The translations under genes and the position numbers were made by a program. Source: Burkholderiales bacterium (GTDB lineage Bacteria; Pseudomonadota; Gammaproteobacteria; Burkholderiales; Usitatibacteraceae). From it: a stretch of 8,380 nucleotides of DNA. The notes below the pieces were generated by a model. The model saw nothing but the letters and a program-made list of their open reading frames with translations. It had not been told where the DNA came from and ran no database searches. The stretch covers positions 1 through 8,380 of the forward strand of contig JAJAYN010000452.1 in the NCBI GenBank assembly GCA_026786225.1, given 5' to 3'. Below, one piece after another: positions 1 through 7,134 of the stretch; position 1 is the first letter of the stretch, and every line of letters starts with the position of its first letter.

Positions 1-153
1 CCCGTACACCGTCTCGGTCGGCAAACCCACCGCTTCGCCACGCCGCAACGCCGCGACCGCTGCGGCGACGGCGTCGAGATCGTGCGGTGGCGCGAGCGAG
101 TCGTTCACTTCCAGGAGTTCATCACCATTGAGGCTGCGTAGATTATCGACCAT
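1..153 (-). CDS. tsaC: Threonylcarbamoyl-AMP synthase (TsaC/Sua5/YrdC family), N-terminal part, cut by left window edge
   Basis: Reading the minus strand from an ATG at 153-151 gives 51 open codons that reach the window edge. The peptide starts MVDNLRSLNG and ends with GEAVGLPTETVYG. The PTETVYG block preceded by a short amphipathic helix and a Gly-rich strand is the N-terminal signature of the Sua5/YciO/YrdC fold. This enzyme makes L-threonylcarbamoyl-AMP from threonine, bicarbonate and ATP for the t6A modification of ANN-decoding tRNAs, acting in the cytoplasm. The remaining roughly 150 or more residues lie outside the window, so TsaC (short form) cannot be told from Sua5 (with an extra C-terminal domain) or YciO. 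The reading frame stays open upstream of the ATG, but no other ATG lies within about 130 bases there, so this start is preferred. No strong ribosome binding site is visible. It is divergent from the SDR-like gene, with 139 bp between the two chosen starts. Confidence 0.85.
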   Translation of the reverse strand, partial: MVDNLRSLNGDELLEVNDSLAPPHDLDAVAAAVAALRRGEAVGLPTETVYG

Positions 154-292
154 GCCGCCGAATCGTCGCGCTGTCGCAAGACGCTGCTTCTCGGGGAATC
201 GAGCGGGTACGCACGAGAGGTGTTGTTCCGGAGGCCGCGAGGCGGCACATTGGGTGGTTGTTGCGACGAACTGCGGGTTCCGTGAAGTGCCA

Positions 293-1864
293 ATGACCGA
301 GAAAACACCTGCGTTGCCGACCGCCGAAAGCAGTTTGCAGGAGCGCTTGCGCGCGGCGAGCGAGCTGCTGGAGGCCGTGGCCGCCGATGCGACGTTGCTC
401 GACGCGCTGCCCGAGGCGGAGCGCAAACGCCTGCGGGAGGCGGTGAGCCGCTATCACCATCCCGATCCGGTGGACCATCGCAAGCAGCGGCGCGCGCTCA
501 AACGCGAACGCAACGCCGAGAAGATTCGTCGCGAGGAAGCGGTGTTCGACACGACCGGGATCCGCACCTTGCGTGCGCGGCCGGTGTTCACCACGCCGAA
601 TGTTTTTCCGCCCGAGCATTTGGCGGCTCTGGATTTCGTCGCGCAAGAGAGTGAATCGGAACAGCGCGAGCCGCTCGAGCCGCAGCATTGCTATGTGTGC
701 AAAAAGAAGTACTCGCTGATCCATCACTTTTACGATCAGCTTTGCCCCGGCTGCGCCGCGTTCAATTTTGCCAAGCGCTCCGAGACGGCCGATCTCTCGG
801 GACGGGTCGCCCTCCTCACCGGCGGCCGGGTCAAGATTGGCTATCAGGCCGGCATCAAGCTGTTGCGCGCGGGCGCGCACCTCATCGTCACCACGCGTTT
901 CCCGCGCGATTCGGCCGCGCGTTATGCGGAAGAAGCAGACTTCGGCAAATGGGCGCATCGTCTGGAGATATTTGGTCTTGACCTGCGCCACACGCCGAGC
1001 GTTGAAGCGTTTTGCCAGACCTTGATCGCGACCAGACCGCGCCTCGACTTCATCATCAACAATGCGTGCCAGACCGTGCGCCGGCCGCCCGAGTTCTACG
1101 CCCACATGATGGCGGGCGAGACTGCGGCGCATCACGATATGCCGGAGGCAGCGCGTGCGCTGCTTGGAAGCTACGAGGGATTGCGGAGCGTTGATCTGGT
1201 GGCTGACGCGACCGCGCTGTCGCGAACGCTGGATCGCGGTGATTCGCACGCGCCGGGTTTGACGCACGCAGCGGAACTTTCGCAACTGCCGCTACTGGCG
1301 GACGAGCTGCTCGGTCAGACGCATCTTTTTCCCGAGGGCCGGCTCGATCAGGACCGCCAGCAGATCGATCTGCGCGGGCGCAACTCGTGGCGCATGCTGA
1401 TGCACGAAGTGCCGTCGGTTGAACTGCTCGAAGTCCATCTCGTCAACGCTGTCGCCCCTTTCATCATCAACGCGCGACTCAAATCGCTCATGCTCAAGAC
1501 TCCGGAGCGCGACAAGCACATCGTCAACGTGTCGGCGGTCGAGGGGCAGTTCTATCGCAACTTCAAGACCACGCGGCATCCGCACACCAACATGGCGAAA
1601 GCGGCGCTCAACATGATGACGCGCACGTCCGCCACCGATTACCGCAACGACGGCATCCACATGAACAGCGTCGACACCGGCTGGGTGACGGATGAGGACC
1701 CGATCGAGCTTGCCGCGCGCAAACAAATCGAGGAGCGCTTCCATCCTCCGCTCGATATCGTCGACGGCGCCGCGCGCATCGTCGATCCCATCATCGCCGG
1801 CATCAACACAGGCGAGCATGTCTGGGGCCAGGTCCTGAAGGACTATCGCCCGACGGACTGGTGA
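293..1864 (+). CDS. Long SDR-family (Rossmann) oxidoreductase-like protein with N-terminal Cys4 motif and altered catalytic site
   Basis: The product is 523 residues with start ATG at 293. The frame is open back to an ATG at 128, but that extension is Arg/Cys-rich, unlike a protein N-terminus, and runs into the divergent tsaC start, so 293 is chosen. Residues 1-130 are a charged, probably helical region. C133-x2-C136 and C151-x2-C154 form a likely zinc-binding knuckle. The Rossmann core starts near 169 with TGGRVKIG (176-183), the NAD(P)-binding glycine motif, followed by NNA (256-258), the conserved Asn385 in LVNAVAPF, Ser414 in NVSAVEG and Lys436 in HTNMAKAAL. The position four before that Lys is Thr432, not Tyr, so the usual YxxxK catalytic Tyr is missing. 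About 125 residues separate NNA from Asn385, where classical SDRs have about 25-30, so there is an insertion of roughly 100 residues. DTGWVTDE (461-468) matches the usual PGxVxT region. Substrate is unknown. It could be an atypical dehydrogenase or a nucleotide-binding non-enzyme. Confidence 0.85.
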   Translation: MTEKTPALPTAESSLQERLRAASELLEAVAADATLLDALPEAERKRLREAVSRYHHPDPVDHRKQRRALKRERNAEKIRREEAVFDTTGIRTLRARPVFTTPNVFPPEHLAALDFVAQESESEQREPLEPQHCYVCKKKYSLIHHFYDQLCPGCAAFNFAKRSETADLSGRVALLTGGRVKIGYQAGIKLLRAGAHLIVTTRFPRDSAARYAEEADFGKWAHRLEIFGLDLRHTPSVEAFCQTLIATRPRLDFIINNACQTVRRPPEFYAHMMAGETAAHHDMPEAARALLGSYEGLRSVDLVADATALSRTLDRGDSHAPGLTHAAELSQLPLLADELLGQTHLFPEGRLDQDRQQIDLRGRNSWRMLMHEVPSVELLEVHLVNAVAPFIINARLKSLMLKTPERDKHIVNVSAVEGQFYRNFKTTRHPHTNMAKAALNMMTRTSATDYRNDGIHMNSVDTGWVTDEDPIELAARKQIEERFHPPLDIVDGAARIVDPIIAGINTGEHVWGQVLKDYRPTDW

Positions 1865-1900
1865 TTGAATTTCAGTTCACGGCATTAAGTGGACCTGGCA

Positions 1901-1928
1901 CCGTTTGCTAGGAGCTAACGGCAATTTT
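1901..1928 (+). terminator. Probable weak rho-independent terminator after the SDR-like gene
   Basis: CCGTTTGCT (1901-1909) pairs with AGCTAACGG (1913-1921) around a 3-nt AGG loop, nine pairs with one T/T mismatch, followed by CAATTTT. It lies 37 bp after the SDR-like stop codon, in the 75-bp gap between two convergent genes. The T run is short and the minus strand has no T run after the hairpin, so it would mainly serve the plus-strand gene. Confidence 0.4.
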
Positions 1929-1939
1929 GATTAGCGACC

Positions 1940-3805
1940 TCACAACGTAAAGTTCTGAGTCACGGTAATATTCCCACCCGTATCCGAGCCAAACGCCCCG
2001 CTAAAGGTGTCGTACACCGCGGTGATGGTGATCGGCCCCGGCGCGCCAGATCCGCCCAGCACGCAGCTCGCGGCGCTGGTTAGTGGCGTGCTGATTGGCG
2101 CCAGTGTTAACGTGCAGCTAGCGCCACGGTCATCGCTCAAGCGCACATTGCCGTTCGGTCTAAACACGGTGCTTAATGCGCGCACGGTGACTTCGATGGA
2201 GGGTAATGGCGGCACATCAAAGCCGTCGCAAAAAAGCCGTTCGCCGCTGCGTGAGCAGGCGCTGGGAATCGGGGTTTCAATGGTGAAGCTCAGCGGCGAG
2301 AAGGAAAATTCGCTGGTATTGCCCAACGCATCGGTGGCGGTCGCAACGATCGTATTTTCGCCGGTGACGCCAAGTCCATTCGGAATCGGCAGGCTTAAGG
2401 TCTTAACGCTCTGCGCTTCAATCGCCAAATAGCTATCGACGCCAATCAGATCACGCCCCTCATCGCCGTCGGCTTTATAAAATTCCACGCGTAGCGGATA
2501 GGCGCTATTGGCAGTGGCAGAATCCACGCGATAGCTTAAATTGACGTTGCTACCGGCCACCGCGAATGCACTGATGTCGGCAAAGTTTTGCTTATTATTC
2601 GCGCCGCCATCGGCATCATTGACATCGTTAGCGGAGCGACTGCCGGCAGAGCCGTTGTCGCCGGCACTGCTAGAAATACCCAGCTGATTATTGCGGAAAA
2701 TCCGATTATTAATGACGCGCCCGCCGGTATTGCGGGTTGCTACCCCCTGGGTGCCATTGAACGCGATGACATTCGGTGTAGCCGTAGCGCTGCCCACACT
2801 GCTGCTGCTCGAGCCAATTTGCACCCCATTGGTGCCGTTGCCCAAGGGTAATAGCCCGCTAACATCGGTGCCAATAAAATTGCCCGCGATTAGGGTAGAG
2901 CTTGATTGTGGCCCGTTGAAACCCAGCAAAATCCCTAGACTGCGATTACCGGAAATAATATTGCGCGCTGCAGGTTCATTGCCGCCGACCGCATACGAAA
3001 AGCCGCCGCCATTAGTGAGGTGAATGCCATCGCCATTACCGAGTGCGGTGGTACCCGCAGCATTGGTGCCGATCAGATTGCCGACTGCGGAATGACCAAC
3101 GCCAGCCAGGATGATGCCGACCGCCGTGCTGCCGCTGATCACATTGCGCTGTGCGGGCAGCGTGCCGCCGACGCGCACGGAGGAGCTAGTACCGCCGCCG
3201 AACGGATTGCCGTCGGTGGTGACTCCGAAACCATTGGGCACGGCGACCGTGCCGCTGACATCGGTGCCAATGAAGCAGCCCTCGACCACGCCGCCGCTTC
3301 CAACCGAGCTAAAAGATACGGCGCTGCCCCCGCCGGTATTGTCGCGAAAGCCATTGATGACGAGCCCGCGCACAGTGCCATGACGAATGAAGCCAATGGC
3401 CCTCGAGATGCTCGGAGCGTTGCCGCTCAGGACGATCTTCAGCTGCGCGTTGCTGCCGCCTTGGTCAGGGTTTTGCGTATTCGGCACCGCGCCGGGCTGG
3501 GTATAGCCATCAATGCTGACGATGCCATTCGAATTCGGGTTGATTTCGGGCATCGAGGTCGCCGCCAGTATGGTGCATACCCCTGTGGCAACAACGCAGT
3601 TTGGATCAGACATCGGAATGTTGAAGCGGATTTCATGCACTGCAGCCAATCCGCGTGGCATTGTCAGCGCACCGCGCAGCGAGCAGTCCGCAGGCGCCGC
3701 AGTGCAGGCAGTCAAGGACAGGTCGGAGCTCGAGTCGACCACCAAGATGTTGGCATGGGCTTGGGTGGCAAATAAAGCCAAGATAGTGACGGAGATCAGT
3801 TTCAT
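1940..3805 (-). CDS. Secreted CSLREA-type right-handed beta-helix protein
   Basis: The start is ATG at 3805-3803, giving 621 residues. The frame is open further upstream to 4144, but that part reads through the insertion sequence end and has no signal peptide, whereas the chosen start gives a clean one: MKLISVTILALFATQAHA, with cleavage likely after AHA18. Right after it comes the CSLREA-type domain (about 19-60): ILVVDSSSDLS, then a Cys-spaced segment ending CSLRGAL (41-47), with Gly where the family name has Glu. Residues about 130-400 form a parallel beta-helix with recurring NxIGTxxxG units (IGTDVSG at 179 and 311, IGTNAAG at 245) and RNxISGN turns (220, 281). Residues 410-510 look like a beta-sandwich, RLFCDGFD (523-530) is a linker-type motif, and 535-621 resembles an Ig-like domain. 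Such proteins are exported, surface or extracellular, with no known enzyme activity; a role in adhesion or polysaccharide binding is a guess. A 19-bp candidate operator lies 55 bp upstream of the start. Confidence 0.88.
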   Translation of the reverse strand: MKLISVTILALFATQAHANILVVDSSSDLSLTACTAAPADCSLRGALTMPRGLAAVHEIRFNIPMSDPNCVVATGVCTILAATSMPEINPNSNGIVSIDGYTQPGAVPNTQNPDQGGSNAQLKIVLSGNAPSISRAIGFIRHGTVRGLVINGFRDNTGGGSAVSFSSVGSGGVVEGCFIGTDVSGTVAVPNGFGVTTDGNPFGGGTSSSVRVGGTLPAQRNVISGSTAVGIILAGVGHSAVGNLIGTNAAGTTALGNGDGIHLTNGGGFSYAVGGNEPAARNIISGNRSLGILLGFNGPQSSSTLIAGNFIGTDVSGLLPLGNGTNGVQIGSSSSSVGSATATPNVIAFNGTQGVATRNTGGRVINNRIFRNNQLGISSSAGDNGSAGSRSANDVNDADGGANNKQNFADISAFAVAGSNVNLSYRVDSATANSAYPLRVEFYKADGDEGRDLIGVDSYLAIEAQSVKTLSLPIPNGLGVTGENTIVATATDALGNTSEFSFSPLSFTIETPIPSACSRSGERLFCDGFDVPPLPSIEVTVRALSTVFRPNGNVRLSDDRGASCTLTLAPISTPLTSAASCVLGGSGAPGPITITAVYDTFSGAFGSDTGGNITVTQNFTL

Positions 3806-3860
3806 GGCGGCGCATCCGGCGAGAGATGCGGTGAGCTTCGAGCGGTTCGCGCGCGTTCGA

Positions 3861-3879
3861 TACCCCAAGACTAGGGTAG
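3861..3879. promoter_or_regulatory. Candidate operator A, upstream of the CSLREA-type gene
   Basis: TACCCCAAGACTAGGGTAG is a quasi-palindrome with outer TACCC/GGGTA arms. It is 55 bp upstream of the minus-strand gene starting at 3805. The same 19 bp, with one mismatch and in the opposite orientation relative to its gene, occurs at 7111-7129 in front of the histidine kinase gene. TACCC half-sites facing each other resemble the heptamers of NarL-type regulators (TACYYMT), although the last base and the spacing do not fit the NarL rule exactly. The NarL-type regulator encoded at 7145-7795 is the obvious candidate to bind it; that link is inference. Confidence 0.6.
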
Positions 3880-3923
3880 TGATGCAAAAGTTTGGGAACA
3901 GCCCATTAGCCGGCCTGGTCGAA

Positions 3924-3948
3924 CGTATTTTTGCTGGACAAAAAAACG
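3924..3948. repeat. A/T-rich hairpin in the gap between the CSLREA-type gene and the IS
   Basis: CGTATTTTTG (3924-3933) and CAAAAAAACG (3939-3948) form a 10-bp inverted repeat with one A/A mismatch around CTGGA. It could be a terminator-like relic of whatever lay upstream before the insertion, or chance in an A/T-rich stretch. Nothing links it to a gene that ends here. Confidence 0.3.
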
Positions 3949-4015
3949 GCATAGCTAAATGAGGCGCGCGCTGAAATTGGAAGCGCTTGCTAGCAACTGC
4001 GTGTGGAGCGATATT

Positions 4016-4041
4016 GGTAATGAATCTAGGTAATGAATCTA
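4016..4041. repeat. 13-bp tandem duplication next to the IS left end
   Basis: GGTAATGAATCTA occurs twice head to tail (4016-4028, 4029-4041), followed by a partial third copy GGTAA. It ends ten bases before the left terminal inverted repeat of the insertion sequence. No matching copy is seen at the right side, so it is not a target-site duplication; replication slippage is the likely origin. Confidence 0.75.
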
Positions 4042-4051
4042 GGTAAGGAAG

Positions 4052-4078
4052 TTCCTGATTAGCGCCGATCCTCAGCCG
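4052..4078. repeat. Left terminal inverted repeat of the IS1595-family element
   Basis: Twenty-seven bases, from TTCCTGATTAG to CTCAGCCG, are the exact reverse complement of 5101-5127. The match stops at the base outside TTCC on both sides and just inside CAGCCG, which defines the repeat length. Confidence 0.9.
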
Positions 4079-4142
4079 CTGATCGCGTGATCTGAGACGG
4101 CTGCGGCCGATGGTACGCCCACGCTCAACGCGGAGGTGGGTC

Positions 4143-5136
4143 ATGGCGATGAATCGAGTTCAGTTCCAGGCGGGCTTGTCGTTACCCGCATTTTTGTCGC
4201 AGTAAGGCACCGAGGCGAAGTGTCGGCGGGCGTTGTTTCGGTCGCGTTGGCCGCACGGATTTCGCTGCCCGATGTGCGCACGTCGCAGCCATTCGAAGTT
4301 CGAACGCGACGGTCAGATTTACTATCAGTGCAGTGCTTGCCGGCATCAGGCAACGCTGCTCAGCGGCACCTTGTTCGAGGCCACGAAGCCGCCGCTCAAG
4401 ACGTGGTTTCTGGGCATTCACCTGCTGACTTCGACCAAGACCAACATGGCGGCGCTCGAGCTCAAGCGGGCATCTGGGGGTGTGCTACCGCACCGTTTGG
4501 CGCATGCAGCACAAGGTGATGCAGGCCATGACCGATCGCGAGGAATCCAGGCAGCTCACGGGCTTCGTGCAGATCGACGATGCGTACCTCGGTGGCGAGC
4601 GCAATGGTGGCAAGCCGGGACGGGGTTCCGAATACAGGCAAGCGTTCGTGATTGCGGTCGAGACGGACGCCAACCTCGAACATCCGAAATATGCGGTCAT
4701 CGAGCCGGAGCGCGCGTTCGACAACACGTCGATCGGCGATTGGACGAAGCGTCGTCTGGCAGCGGACGCCGAAGTCTTAACCGACGGACTCGGCGCCTTC
4801 CGCCGCTTTGTCGATGCCGGACACGCGCACACCGTAATTGAAACCGCAAGCGGCCGCGCCGCCACCGAAGCCCAAGGCGCGCGATGGGTCAATGTGGTGT
4901 TGTCGAACGTCAAACGCTTGATCGACGGCACCTACCATGCGATCCGACAAGCCAAGTATTCGAGGCGCTATCTCGGCGAGGCCGCCTACCGTTTCAATCG
5001 CCGTTTCCAGTTGCCGCAACTCGTGCCACGATTGCTGCGCGCCACGATCCTCTGCCGGCCTTGCGCAGAGCCACTTCTGCGTCAGGCGAACCAACTTTGT
5101 CGGCTGAGGATCGGCGCTAATCAGGAAAAACAATGA
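4143..5136 (+). pseudogene. IS1595-family transposase, broken by an in-frame stop and a +1 frameshift
   Basis: Reading from ATG 4143 (MAMNRVQFQAGLSLPAF) hits TAA at 4203-4205 in a context, Q-stop-GTEAKC, where relatives usually have QYGTE, so a Tyr codon probably mutated to a stop. The frame continues with a zinc ribbon (RCPMC and QCSAC) and ELKR up to 4469. One extra G in the GGG at 4468-4470 then shifts the frame; removing it gives ELKRHLGVCYRTVW and the rest of the protein to TGA at 5136. The second part has the DDE-like core: QIDDAYLGGERNGG, VLTDGLGAF and SNVKRLIDGTYH, followed by the C-terminal YRFNRRF segment. Repaired, it would be about 330 residues, the usual length for the group. The last codons lie within and beyond the right inverted repeat, so the ORF end differs from the element end. 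Neither piece alone should be active. Confidence 0.88.
5101..5127. repeat. Right terminal inverted repeat of the IS1595-family element
   Basis: This is the exact reverse complement of 4052-4078, reading CGGCTGAGGATCGGCGC and then TAATCAGGAA on the plus strand. The 3' end of the transposase frame runs through it. Confidence 0.9.
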
Positions 5137-5151
5137 GGACAAAAACAATGA
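5126..5151. repeat. Short direct repeat just outside the IS right end
   Basis: AAAAACAATGA occurs at 5126-5136 and again at 5141-5151, a 15-bp period. The first copy overlaps the last two bases of the right inverted repeat and the transposase stop codon. Confidence 0.6.
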
Positions 5152-5167
5152 CGATGTGGCGACCGCG

Positions 5168-7078
5168 CTAGCCGCCACAGTCAATCGGAACCCGCAACAG
5201 CACACGCGTGCCACTGGCACTGGAATCAATCTCCACGCAACCGCCAATTTGCGCCGCACGCGCGGCCATGTTCTGCAAACCGCGTCCGCTAGCAACTTGC
5301 GCACCGCCGCAGCCATCGTCGCTGATCGCTATTTCCAGCAGTTCCGGCTGCACAGACGGCACGCAACGCGCTGAAATGCTGACGGTTTTGGCAAATGCGT
5401 GCTTGATCGTGTTTTGCACCGCTTCTTGCATGATTCTAAAGCACTGCAGCAGCTTTTCAGGCGGCAACACCAAACCCTCAGGCAGCGTGTTGGTAGTAAA
5501 ACTGGCGTGCAAACCCGCGCGCGTTATTTGCGGCTGCACGCGCTGGCGAAACATACCCAGTGCGATCAGCGGATCTGAACCCACTTCATCGAGCGAATCA
5601 ATAATGAAGCGTAAATCGGTCAAGCTGGCATCTAGCGCGTCGCGCACGTTACCCGCGTGCAGCTGGCCGCGATCAGCCTGCGCCAGCAGCGATACCAGCT
5701 GCCCGCCAACCCCGTCATGCACATCACGCATCAGGCGCTCGCGCTCGGAGCTCAAAGTTTGCGCTTGCAGCAGCTGTTCGCGCTCCTGTTGGGCGGATTC
5801 CAGCTCGCGAGTTTTTTGCATGACGCGCGCGTCCAGCTCACGATTGAGGGTTTCCGCCTCGGCCAAAGATTGGGTGAATCGCTCAGCCAAAATATAGCCA
5901 AAAATAAACAACGGCACCGGCAGGCCATAGGCAATCAGCGAGCCAAATCCGAAGTCCAAAGGCGTTGCGAAGATCAACACATCGTGCACACCCAGCATCA
6001 GCGCGGTAATTTGCGCACTGGCCGTTAAATCTGCCGCAGGCACTCGCTGGCGCCAGCAAAAGCGCAGGAACACCGCCGCCATATCGATGCCAATAAGAAG
6101 CAGTAGCAGCCGATGAATGTTCATCGGCCATTCCAGGAATTCGCTTTCTGAAAGCACACATGCTGCAAGCAACAAGCCTATCAGCGCCCCCAACGTCAAA
6201 CGATTCACCCACCCTTCAATGACAGCACTGCGATCTGCGCAATACCGCCGCGCAAAATGGCTCATACCCCAAACAAATATTGCCAATGCCCAATGCAGTA
6301 TTAGCTGATTCCAATGGTTTGACATCAATACATATGGCGCACCCACGCCTGCACTGTAGACGCCCCATGCGAAAATTCCAAGCGCGAAATACAGATATTC
6401 ATGCGCTGCTTTGCGCCTCAGAAAAATGCCGCCGAGCAGCGCGGCAAGCGTAAATGCGCCGGCAGCATTAAAGACTGAAAACCAATTCCTGCGTTCATGC
6501 AGGGAATCTTGCGCCATCAGTTTGCGAATTTTCGCCCCCAGCACAAACACGCCCAAGTCGACAGGGCGTGCATCAAAGCGCAGCTGCAGCTGATTGCTGC
6601 CAGAGTGCAGCAGTTTTCCCGGCAAAATAAAGCGCGCGCCGCTCAGCTTGCCCGATAGAAACCAATAAGTCGGTCTATTTTTGGCAATCAAGGCGCCGTT
6701 GAGCCAGAGCTCAAAATTGCCCGATATGCGCTCGATGCGCAGCAAGTAGTCGGTCCCAGCATTGGCCCCATTACTGGTGCCAGACTCAGCCCCAGAATCA
6801 GCCCTAGAATCAGCCCCAGAATCGCTCTGCGGCAAATCGAAATCAGCCTGCAAGCGCAAGCCTTCAGCTTTGGGTAAATAAACTAAAATCCAGCTTTTGC
6901 CGCGCTGAACCTCCGACGCATGCAGGGGAATTTCTGCGTCCTGGCGCGTAATTTTGCGCGCTTCAAACCCCAGCAATTCACCGCCAAAGTCAGGTACAAA
7001 GCGCGGCGCAAACAGCGCCACCACGGCTGCGGTGATCAGCAAAGGCAAAAGCAAACGCAAGTAGCGGTAAGTATTCAT
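5168..7078 (-). CDS. Membrane sensor histidine kinase, NarX/DesK-type (HisKA_3), 7TMR-DISM-like sensor
   Basis: The product is 636 residues from ATG 7078. Hydrophobic residues 7-25 form a signal or anchor segment. About 30-195 is an extracytoplasmic beta-rich domain (LRIERISGNFELWLNGA) that looks like a jelly-roll. Seven further hydrophobic segments follow between about 203 and 398, so the layout is that of 7TMR-DISM receptors: a periplasmic sensor then seven membrane helices. A coiled coil (405-447) leads to the dimerisation and phosphoacceptor helix, ERERLMRDVHDGVGGQL, with His454 the likely phosphorylated residue. The ATPase domain shows an N box (QEAVQNTIKH, Asn556), DDGCGG (587-592) and GRGLQNM (598-604). 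It would autophosphorylate on a signal, possibly a carbohydrate or other small ligand, and pass the phosphate to the regulator encoded 66 bp upstream on the same strand. Residues 86-99 are a low-complexity D/E-S-G-A repeat. A copy of the shared 19-bp element lies 32 bp upstream of its start. Confidence 0.93.
   Translation of the reverse strand: MNTYRYLRLLLPLLITAAVVALFAPRFVPDFGGELLGFEARKITRQDAEIPLHASEVQRGKSWILVYLPKAEGLRLQADFDLPQSDSGADSRADSGAESGTSNGANAGTDYLLRIERISGNFELWLNGALIAKNRPTYWFLSGKLSGARFILPGKLLHSGSNQLQLRFDARPVDLGVFVLGAKIRKLMAQDSLHERRNWFSVFNAAGAFTLAALLGGIFLRRKAAHEYLYFALGIFAWGVYSAGVGAPYVLMSNHWNQLILHWALAIFVWGMSHFARRYCADRSAVIEGWVNRLTLGALIGLLLAACVLSESEFLEWPMNIHRLLLLLIGIDMAAVFLRFCWRQRVPAADLTASAQITALMLGVHDVLIFATPLDFGFGSLIAYGLPVPLFIFGYILAERFTQSLAEAETLNRELDARVMQKTRELESAQQEREQLLQAQTLSSERERLMRDVHDGVGGQLVSLLAQADRGQLHAGNVRDALDASLTDLRFIIDSLDEVGSDPLIALGMFRQRVQPQITRAGLHASFTTNTLPEGLVLPPEKLLQCFRIMQEAVQNTIKHAFAKTVSISARCVPSVQPELLEIAISDDGCGGAQVASGRGLQNMAARAAQIGGCVEIDSSASGTRVLLRVPIDCGG
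6786..6821. repeat. In-frame 12-bp tandem repeat inside the histidine kinase gene
   Basis: TCAGCCCCAGAA, TCAGCCCTAGAA and TCAGCCCCAGAA stand head to tail at 6786, 6798 and 6810. On the coding (minus) strand each unit gives four residues of the pattern D/E-S-G/R-A, producing a flexible acidic stretch in the extracytoplasmic domain. Because the unit is a multiple of three, copy number can change without a frameshift. Confidence 0.8.
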
Positions 7079-7110
7079 GGCATCAGGCTCAAGGTTTCCC
7101 GGCCGCCTCG

Positions 7111-7129
7111 CTACCCAAGTCTTGGGGTA
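7111..7129. promoter_or_regulatory. Candidate operator B, upstream of the histidine kinase gene
   Basis: On the plus strand this reads CTACCCAAGTCTTGGGGTA. Its reverse complement TACCCCAAGACTTGGGTAG matches operator A at 18 of 19 bases. It lies in the 66-bp gap between the response regulator stop and the kinase start, 32 bp from the latter. The position suggests that the kinase gene has its own regulated promoter or that the pair is autoregulated. Confidence 0.6.
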
Positions 7130-7134
7130 ATGGC

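Larger units (their letters stand above)
4052..5127 (+). mobile_element. IS1595-family (ISXO2-like) insertion sequence, transposase inactivated
   Basis: The 1076-bp element is bounded by perfect 27-bp inverted repeats (4052-4078 and 5101-5127) that begin TTCCTGATTAGCGCCG at the outside. It holds a single broken transposase gene. IS1595 elements normally make 8-bp target duplications, but the eight bases on the two sides (TAAGGAAG and AAACAATG) do not match, so either the true tips lie slightly elsewhere or the flanks have been rearranged or have decayed. It sits between the histidine kinase gene and the promoter region of the CSLREA-type gene, interrupting neither coding region. Intact ends with a dead transposase mean it could move only if a related transposase acts in trans. 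Confidence 0.85.

Noticed and set aside
128..292. Longer start for the SDR-like gene at ATG 128
   Set aside because: The added 55 residues are Arg- and Cys-rich without family character, overlap the start of the divergent tsaC gene and look like non-coding sequence read in frame.
143..1285. Long minus-strand open frame of 380 codons opposite the SDR-like gene
   Set aside because: Its translation is Arg-rich and low in family features; it is the antisense shadow of a G+C-rich gene with recognisable SDR motifs.
1887..1903. TAAGTGGACCTGGCACC near the end of the SDR-like gene, reminiscent of sequence seen beside REP-type transposase relics
   Set aside because: Only one copy is in the window and the resemblance is from memory; a genome-wide count would be needed before calling it a repeat.
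2738..2756. Third copy of the operator-like motif (CTACCCCCTGGGTG)
   Set aside because: The arms are similar but the core differs, and it lies inside the beta-helix coding sequence where it simply encodes TQGVA; not counted as a site.
3020..3775. Plus-strand open frame of 251 codons opposite the beta-helix gene
   Set aside because: Repetitive Ala/Asp-rich translation produced by reading the complement of the Gly/Asn/Thr-rich beta-helix; no independent start signal or homology seen.
3806..4144. Longer start for the CSLREA-type gene at ATG 4144
   Set aside because: It would run through operator A and the left end of the insertion sequence and would bury the clear signal peptide that begins at 3805.
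4460..4485. Programmed ribosomal frameshift in the IS1595-type transposase
   Set aside because: There is no slippery heptamer, the group normally has a single continuous transposase frame, and a separate in-frame stop upstream shows plain decay.
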